From Methylobacterium sp. CB376 (GTDB lineage Bacteria; Pseudomonadota; Alphaproteobacteria; Rhizobiales; Beijerinckiaceae), in NCBI RefSeq assembly GCF_029714205.1, contig NZ_CP121648.1, positions 2,170,001-2,234,000 of the forward strand: a stretch of 64,000 nt of DNA. The letters are read 5' to 3'. The position numbers and the translations under genes were made by a program. Every line of letters begins with the position of its first letter. The stretch's first letter is position 1. The notes under the pieces are model-generated. The model had not been told where the DNA came from. It ran no database searches and saw nothing but the letters and a program-made list of their open reading frames with translations. Of this stretch, positions 54,375 through 64,000 are shown in pieces.

Positions 54375-55898
54375 TCACGGCACCGGCTCGGTCCGCCCGA
54401 GCAGGCAGCCCACCGCCTTGCGCCAGCCGGCGAGCTTGCGCGCGCGCACGGGCGCGTCCATGGCCGGCGCGAAGCGGCGCTCCAGGCGCCAATGGTCGGC
54501 GAAATGCTCCGGGTCCGGGTAGAGCCCGCAGGCGAGGCCGGCGAGGTAGGCGGCGCCGAGCGCCGTCGTCTCCTTCACCTCCGGCCGGTCGACCGGGGCG
54601 GCGAGGAGATCGGCGAGGCGCTGCATGGTCCAGTCCGAGGCGACCATGCCGCCGTCGACCCGCAGCACGGTGGCGCGCCCGTCCCCGTCCGGCCAATCCG
54701 CCCGCATCGCCGCGAGCAGGTCCGCGGTCTGGTAGCAGACGCTCTCCAGGGCGGCGCGGGCGAGTTCCGCCGGGCCGGTGTTGCGGGTGAGGCCGTAGAG
54801 GGCGCCGCGCACGTCCGGCTCCCAGTAGGGCGCGCCGAGCCCCACGAAGGCCGGCACGAGGTACACGTCCTGGGCCGGATCGGCCCGCTCGGCGAGGTCC
54901 CCGGTCTCCGCCGCCGAGCCCACGACCTTGAGCCCGTCGCGCAGCCACTGCACCGCCGCCCCGGCCACGAAGATCGAGCCTTCGAGGGCGTAGGTGCGCC
55001 GGCCGTCGAGCTGGTAGGCGATGGTGGTGAGGAGCTTGTTGCCCGACGCGACCGGCTGCGCGCCGGTGTTGAGGAGCGCGAAGCAGCCGGTGCCGTAGGT
55101 CGATTTCACCATGCCGGGCCGGAAGCAGGCCTGGCCCACGGTCGCGGCCTGCTGGTCGCCGGCGACGCCGCGGATCGGGATCGCGGCGCCGAACAGGTCC
55201 GGGTCCGTGGCGCCGAAATCGCCCGAGGAATCGCGCACCTCCGGCAGCATGGCGCGGGGGATGCCGAGGAGGCCGAGGAGGTCGTCGTCCCAGGTGCCGC
55301 GGTGGATGTCGAAGAGGAGCGTGCGCGCCGCGTTGGTGGCGTCCGTGACGTGGAGCCGCCCGCCGGTGAGCCGCCACAGCAGGTAGCTGTCGACCGTGCC
55401 GAAGGCGAGGTCGCCCGCTTCCGCGCGGGCCCGCGCGCCCGGCACGTTGTCGAGGATCCAGGCGATCTTGGTGCCCGAGAAGTAGGGATCGAGGATGAGG
55501 CCGGTCCGCGCGGCGACCAGGGGCTCGTGGCCCTGCGCCCTGAGGCGGGCGCAGAGCCCGGCGGTGCGCCGGTCCTGCCAGACGATCGCCCGGTGCACCG
55601 CCTCGCCGGTGCGGCGGTCCCAGACCAGGGTCGTCTCGCGCTGGTTGGTGATGCCGATCGCCGCGACGTCGCCCGCCCGCGCCCCCGCCCTCTCCAGGGC
55701 GGCCCGGCAGGTGGCGAGGGTGGTGCGCCAGAGGTCGTCCGGCTCGTGCTCGACCCAGCCCGAGGCCGGGAAGTGCTGCGGGAACTCGGCCTGGGCGAGG
55801 GCCGCCACCGACGTGTCGGCGCGGAAGAGCAGGGCCCGCGTCGAGGTGGTGCCCTGGTCGATGGCCAGGATGAGGGGAGAGTGCGGGGGCGACGCCAT
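54375..55898 (-). CDS. glpK: Glycerol kinase
   Basis: A 507-residue FGGY-family kinase. [14 protein letters not shown] is the phosphate-binding opening, [16 protein letters not shown] and [11 protein letters not shown] follow, and [14 protein letters not shown] carries the glycerol site. The second FGGY signature region is [14 protein letters not shown] with [17 protein letters not shown]. It phosphorylates glycerol brought in by the ABC system upstream, feeding GlpD. It is separated from glpV by the toxin-antitoxin pair and a hairpin, so it may have its own promoter. Confidence 0.95.
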   Translation of the reverse strand: MASPPHSPLILAIDQGTTSTRALLFRADTSVAALAQAEFPQHFPASGWVEHEPDDLWRTTLATCRAALERAGARAGDVAAIGITNQRETTLVWDRRTGEAVHRAIVWQDRRTAGLCARLRAQGHEPLVAARTGLILDPYFSGTKIAWILDNVPGARARAEAGDLAFGTVDSYLLWRLTGGRLHVTDATNAARTLLFDIHRGTWDDDLLGLLGIPRAMLPEVRDSSGDFGATDPDLFGAAIPIRGVAGDQQAATVGQACFRPGMVKSTYGTGCFALLNTGAQPVASGNKLLTTIAYQLDGRRTYALEGSIFVAGAAVQWLRDGLKVVGSAAETGDLAERADPAQDVYLVPAFVGLGAPYWEPDVRGALYGLTRNTGPAELARAALESVCYQTADLLAAMRADWPDGDGRATVLRVDGGMVASDWTMQRLADLLAAPVDRPEVKETTALGAAYLAGLACGLYPDPEHFADHWRLERRFAPAMDAPVRARKLAGWRKAVGCLLGRTEPVP

Positions 55899-55908
55899 GG
55901 CTCGGGGC

Positions 55909-56342
55909 TCAGAGGGGAGGGGGCTCGGTCACCGCGAGGCCGAGGGCGAGGGCGGCCGCGCGCATCCGGACGTCGAAGGTGGCGAGGGGCAGGCCGGTCG
56001 CCTCGACGAGGGCGAGGTGGAGCGCGTCGGGCCCGCGCAGGCCGAGGGAGGCCTGCTCGACGAAGCCGCGGGCGACCGTGAAGGCCCGGCGCGTGACGAC
56101 GAGGGGGCGGCCCCGGGCCTTGCGCCAGCGACCGAACAGCTCCACGTCCGTCCGTGCCTCGTCCGCCGACGCACGCCTCTCCCGAACGAGCCTGGACATC
56201 GTCGCCGAGAATTCGAGGACGACGAGGTCCGAGATGACCGGCGTGATCGCGGGGCCACGGAGCCACGCTTCAATGCGCAGACTCTCCGCCTCCGCCACGA
56301 ATAGGGGAAGGAGGAGGTTGGGTCCAGGTAGACGCGGCTCAA
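55909..56342 (-). pseudogene. VapC-like PIN-domain toxin, frameshifted
   Basis: A TTG start at 56342 overlapping the antitoxin stop reads LSRVYLDP, the usual PIN opening with its first aspartate. The other frame then continues LLLPLFVAEAESLRIEAWLR and VISDLVVLEFSATMSRLV, with later acids in LRGPDALHLALVEA and LATFDVRM. Restoring one C in the CCC at about 56323-56325 would give a single intact protein of about 144 residues. Either the toxin is dead or there is a one-base sequence error. A shorter product from GTG 56298 would lack the first catalytic aspartate. Confidence 0.7.
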
Positions 56343-56593
56343 GGGTCTTCGTCCCGCATTTCGCGGACGCGGGCGGTGAAGCCGACCGGCTCCGCGAGCG
56401 TCACCCTGTTCGCGCGCAACCACGCGATCTCGGCTTCGGTGACCGGTCCCGGCGCGACCAACTCCTGATCCTCGGCCACGAGGCGGACGGGCTCGCCGTC
56501 CGGCCGCGTGATCACCACCTCCTCGCCCTCCGCCGCCCGGTCCAGGAGTTCGGGCAGGCGCGCGGCGGCTTCCTTGGCCGTGTAGGTTGCCAT
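56339..56593 (-). CDS. Phd/YefM-type antitoxin
   Basis: An 84-residue protein: MATYTAKEAAARLPELLDRA is the Phd/YefM DNA-binding N-terminus, EGEEVVITRPDGEPVRLV the conserved strand pair, and the C-terminal half (RANRVTLAEPVGFTARVREM) would wrap the PIN toxin. It overlaps the toxin start. It probably represses its own promoter together with the toxin. The pair sits between glpV and glpK, an unusual place. Confidence 0.85.
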   Translation of the reverse strand: MATYTAKEAAARLPELLDRAAEGEEVVITRPDGEPVRLVAEDQELVAPGPVTEAEIAWLRANRVTLAEPVGFTARVREMRDEDP

Positions 56594-56649
56594 GGGGGTC
56601 TCCCTGGTTCCGCCCGATCCTACCGGGGCGGTCGGTGCCGGGGAAGCGA

Positions 56650-56671
56650 GGGGCCGGGCGCGCCCGGCCCC
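56650..56671 (-). terminator. 22-bp GC-only palindrome downstream of glpV
   Basis: GGGGCCGGGCG joined to its reverse complement, seven bases beyond the glpV stop codon. It is placed to end the glycerol transporter transcript. No T-run is present. Confidence 0.55.
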
Positions 56672-56677
56672 GCCCGG

Positions 56678-58444
<1,767 letters not shown>

Positions 58445-58460
58445 GGCTTTCTTCTCCTCC

Positions 58461-58488
58461 CTTGAAGTCTCTGCCTTGAAGTCTCTGC
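58461..58488. repeat. Two direct copies of a 14-bp unit before glpV
   Basis: CTTGAAGTCTCTGC at 58461-58474 and 58475-58488, in the glpV leader, about 17 bases upstream of its start codon. Confidence 0.75.
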
Positions 58489-58545
58489 CTCAAGGTTGTT
58501 GCCCCGGCGGTCTCGGGTCGTCGGTGGGGTGGGCGGCGCGCGGCC

Positions 58546-58827
58546 TCAGGCGAAGCGGAACAGCGCCGCGCCGTACAGGAGCGAGAGGCCGAGCGCCCAT
58601 TCGAGGCTCGGACCGACGAGGCCGAGCCAGGCGAGGTGGATGAAGGCGGCGCCGAGGAGCGTCAGGAACAGCCGGTCGCCCCGGGTGGTCGGGATGCGCA
58701 GGATCCCGACCCGCGGCGTCTCGGGCCGCAGGATCGCCAGCACCGTCATGACCAGGAGCAGGGACAGGATCGCCGCGAAGAAGGCGGCGGTCTCCCAGGT
58801 CCAGGCCATCCAGGCGAGATCGGGCAT
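58546..58827 (-). CDS. DUF2160 small membrane protein of the glycerol transporter
   Basis: A 93-residue protein with three hydrophobic segments: WETAAFFAAILSLLLVMTVL, FLTLLGAAFIHLAWLGLVG and WALGLSLLYGAALFRFA. MPDLAWMAWTWETAAF is the family opening. DUF2160 genes occur in rhizobial glpSTPQV loci between glpQ and glpV, as here. The start at 58827 is set by family length; the frame is open upstream into glpQ. Confidence 0.85.
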   Translation of the reverse strand: MPDLAWMAWTWETAAFFAAILSLLLVMTVLAILRPETPRVGILRIPTTRGDRLFLTLLGAAFIHLAWLGLVGPSLEWALGLSLLYGAALFRFA

Positions 58828-58838
58828 CGCTGTCCCCC

Positions 58839-60595
<1,757 letters not shown>

Positions 60596-60632
60596 GGGCG
60601 GGGCCCTCCCGGCCGTCCGACGCGCCGCGCCA

Positions 60633-61715
<1,083 letters not shown>

Positions 61716-61725
61716 GGCCGCCCCG

Positions 61726-62814
61726 TCAGGCCGCCGCCTGGGCGGGCGTCGCCGCGGCCCGCCGCCCGGCCTCGTCGAACAGCAGCAGGTGGTGCGGGTC
61801 GAGGTGGACGCTCACCGCCGTGCCGGGCTCGAGCCGGCGCACGCCGGGCCGCTGCACGACGAAGCGGTGCTCCCCCGCCGCCACGTGGACGAAGCTCTCG
61901 GAGCCGGTGATCTCCGCCACCTCGACGCTGGCCGGGACCGTGATCGCCTCCGGCCCGAGCGGGTCGAGGGAGAGGTGATGGGCGCGGATGGCGAGCGTGT
62001 AGGGTCCGTCCGGCACCGCCGCGAGGGGGCCGGCGGCGCGGGCCTGCCCGCCCGTCGCGAGGGCGACGCGCCCGCCTGTCTTGGTCCCGGCGAGCGTGTT
62101 GAGGGGCGGGTCGGAGAAGACCCGCGCGGTGACGAGGTCGTCCGGCCGGCGATAGACCTCGGCCGTCGGGCCGAACTGCGTCACCCGGCCCTGGTGCAGC
62201 GTCGCGGTGTGGCCGCCGAGCAGCAGGGCCTCGGCCGGCTCGGTCGTCGCGTAGACGAAGATCGCCCCCGTCGCCGCGAAGATGCGCGGCAGCTCCTCCC
62301 GCAATTCCTCGCGCAGCTTGTAGTCGAGATTGGCCAGCGGCTCGTCCATCAGCACGAGGTCGGCCCGCTTGACCAGCGCCCGGGCGATGGCGGTGCGCTG
62401 CTGCTGGCCGCCCGACAGTTCCAGGGGCCGCCGCTGCAGGTAGGGGTCGAGCCGCAGCAGCCGCGCCGCCTCGCGCACCCGGGTCTCGATCTCCGCCCGC
62501 GGCAGCCGCGCCACCCGCAGCGGCGAGGCGATGTTCTCGAACACGGTCAGGGACGGGTAATTGATGAATTGCTGGTAGACCATCGCCACGTTGCGCCGCC
62601 GCACCGGCCAGCCGGTGACGTCCCGGCCCCCCGTGCGCACGCGGCCCTCGCTCGGGACGTCGAGCCCCGCCATCAGGCGCATCAGCGAGGTCTTGCCCGC
62701 CAGCGTCTGGCCGAGCAGCACGGTGAGCGAGCCCGCGGCGAGCGACAGGTCGACCGGGTGGAGGTGGGTCCGCGCCCCGATCCGCTTCGTCACGCCCTCC
62801 AGCACGAGGCCCAT
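61726..62814 (-). CDS. glpS: Glycerol ABC transporter ATPase
   Basis: A 362-residue ATPase. Walker A is GQTLAGKTSLMRLMAG near residue 35, Walker B is LVLMDEPLANLDYKL, and the signature is LSGGQQQRTAIARAL. The H-loop position reads VYATTEPAEALLLG: threonine-glutamate replaces the histidine, so ATP at this site may not be hydrolysed normally. Taken with GlpT's altered signature, the heterodimer would have one canonical and one degenerate site. The start at 62814 is 12 bases downstream of glpD. Confidence 0.93.
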   Translation of the reverse strand: MGLVLEGVTKRIGARTHLHPVDLSLAAGSLTVLLGQTLAGKTSLMRLMAGLDVPSEGRVRTGGRDVTGWPVRRRNVAMVYQQFINYPSLTVFENIASPLRVARLPRAEIETRVREAARLLRLDPYLQRRPLELSGGQQQRTAIARALVKRADLVLMDEPLANLDYKLREELREELPRIFAATGAIFVYATTEPAEALLLGGHTATLHQGRVTQFGPTAEVYRRPDDLVTARVFSDPPLNTLAGTKTGGRVALATGGQARAAGPLAAVPDGPYTLAIRAHHLSLDPLGPEAITVPASVEVAEITGSESFVHVAAGEHRFVVQRPGVRRLEPGTAVSVHLDPHHLLLFDEAGRRAAATPAQAAA

Positions 62815-62825
62815 GGCGCCCTCCC

Positions 62826-64000
62826 TCAGGCCGCCGAGGACGCGGCCGCGTCCCCGCGCATGAACCCGTCGAGCGCCGCCGCCTCGGCCGGGCTGAGCCG
62901 CAGCCCGAGCTTCGAGCGCCGCCACAGCACGTCCTCGGCGCCGACCGCCCATTCCCGCCGCATCAGGTAACGCACCTCGCGCTCGGTCAGGTCGGCCCCG
63001 AAGACCCGGCCGAGATCGGCCGGGCCGCTGGCGCCCTGCAGGATCTCGCGCGCCTCGGTGCCGTAGGCCCGCACCAGCCGGGCGGCGTGGGCCGGGTCCA
63101 GGAAGGGGTACTCGCGCCGGATCGCCGCCGCCAGGGCCGCGTAGCCGGTCGCCGGGAAGTCGCCCCCGGGCAGCCGCGCCCGCGCCGTCCAGGCGGGCGC
63201 GCGGGCGGCGCCGAGGTGGTCGCGCAGCTGCTCCAGGGCCGCCTCGGCGAGGCGCCGGTAGGTCGTGATCTTGCCGCCGAAGACCGAGAGCAGGGGCGCG
63301 CGGTCCCCGCCCGCGTCGAGGGTCAGCACGTAGTCCCGCGTCGCCTCCTGGGCCTTGCCGGCGCCGTCGTCGTAGAGCGGGCGCACGCCCGAATAGGTCC
63401 AGACCACGTCCTGCGGCCGGATCGCCTCGCGAAAGTACTCGCTCGCGGCGGCGCACAGGTAGGCGATCTCCTCCTCGCTCGCCGCGACCGCGGCGGGGTC
63501 GCCCCGGTAGTCGCGATCGGTGGTGCCGATCAGGGTGAAGTCGCGCTCGTAGGGGATCGCGAAGACGATGCGCCCGTCCGGGTTCTGGAAGATGTAGGCG
63601 CGGTCGTGCCGGAAGAGCCGGCGCACCACGATGTGGCTGCCCTGGACGAGGCGCACCCCCGCCGCCGCGTTCGCCCGCACCACGCCGGTGAGCACCTCGG
63701 ACACCCAGGGCCCGGCGGCGTTGACGAGGATGCGGGCCCGCACGGTCTCGCGCCGTCCCCCGGCCTCGACGGTCAGCTCCCAGTGCGCGGGCCCGCGCGC
63801 GGCCGCCACGACCCGGGTGCGGGTGCGGATCTCGGCCCCGCGGGCGGCCGCGTCGCGGGCGTTGAGCACGACGAGGCGCGCATCCTCGACCCAGCAATCC
63901 GAGTACTCGAAGGCCCGCCGGAACCCCGCCTTGAGGGGCGCGCCGGCCTCGTCGCGGGCGAGGTCGAGGCTGCGCGTGCCCGGCAGCAGCCTGCGGCCGC
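62826..64000 (-). CDS. glpD: Glycerol-3-phosphate dehydrogenase (partial, runs off the window)
   Basis: The C-terminal 391 codons of an FAD-dependent membrane-associated dehydrogenase. RAFEYSDCWVEDARLVVLNA lies just inside the window edge, then FQNPDGRIVFAIPYERDFTL, IGTTDRDYRGDP and LLSVFGGKITTYRRLAE, all signatures of GlpD. The C-terminal domain ends with KLGLRLSPAEAAALDGFM. It oxidises glycerol 3-phosphate to dihydroxyacetone phosphate, passing electrons to quinone. The start is beyond base 64000. Confidence 0.95.
   Translation of the reverse strand, partial: GRRLLPGTRSLDLARDEAGAPLKAGFRRAFEYSDCWVEDARLVVLNARDAAARGAEIRTRTRVVAAARGPAHWELTVEAGGRRETVRARILVNAAGPWVSEVLTGVVRANAAAGVRLVQGSHIVVRRLFRHDRAYIFQNPDGRIVFAIPYERDFTLIGTTDRDYRGDPAAVAASEEEIAYLCAAASEYFREAIRPQDVVWTYSGVRPLYDDGAGKAQEATRDYVLTLDAGGDRAPLLSVFGGKITTYRRLAEAALEQLRDHLGAARAPAWTARARLPGGDFPATGYAALAAAIRREYPFLDPAHAARLVRAYGTEAREILQGASGPADLGRVFGADLTEREVRYLMRREWAVGAEDVLWRRSKLGLRLSPAEAAALDGFMRGDAAASSAA

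Overview
The window is high-GC DNA (roughly 70% or more by eye) from an alphaproteobacterium. The mix of a full glycerol ABC-transporter operon (glpD-glpSTPQV-glpK type), a class I PHA synthase, many small exported proteins and Rhizobiales-type intergenic hairpins suggests Methylobacterium or a close relative. This is inference from gene content; no 16S gene is present. The density of broken genes and insertion-sequence remnants marks it as accessory, heavily rearranged DNA.

Layout. 1-7.2 kb is a gene graveyard. It holds the tail of a PQQ sugar dehydrogenase, an IS3-family element (503-3238) split by a nested IS30-family element (808-2257), a palindrome-rich stretch ending in the 3' end of a tRNA, an IS5-like remnant, one intact AEC transporter, a dead TRAP binding protein, and a TPP enzyme cut off by an IS66 remnant. 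7.2-11.2 kb (minus strand) is an MFS transporter, an HMG-CoA-lyase-family enzyme, a CaiB-type CoA-transferase and a 106-codon scar of an aconitase-family gene. 11.2-12.8 kb is IS256 debris.

12.8-28.3 kb (plus strand) is a tightly packed, mostly overlapping catabolic operon: GntR regulator, complete LIV-type ABC importer, MmgE/PrpD protein, isocitrate-lyase/PEP-mutase-family lyase, HyuB and HyuA hydantoinase subunits, cysteine hydrolase (isochorismatase fold), fumarate-reductase-type FAD enzyme and a LeuC/LeuD hydratase pair. The combination suggests import of a cyclic imide or amide, ring opening, deamidation, hydration of an unsaturated dicarboxylate and C-C cleavage by the lyase. The substrate cannot be read from sequence. 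This is the most interesting candidate system in the window.

28.3-45 kb holds small exported and membrane proteins, a TPR protein, repeats, an IS6 remnant next to a low-GC multicopper oxidase with a perfect FNR/FixK-type box, an M10 metallopeptidase with six FG-GAP/VCBS-like repeats and an AT-rich N-terminus, a lipoprotein, and PHA synthase. 45-54.3 kb holds an aromatic amino-acid decarboxylase, then a LysR-controlled hydroxyquinol lower pathway (Dabb protein, maleylacetate reductase, intradiol dioxygenase, MFS, beta-hydroxyacid dehydrogenase, YciI protein, pirin). 54.3-64 kb (minus strand) is the glycerol locus, glpD-glpS-glpT-glpP-glpQ-DUF2160-glpV, then a Phd/VapC-type toxin-antitoxin pair with a frameshifted toxin, then glpK. 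Many long open frames in this GC-rich DNA are antisense shadows and were left out.
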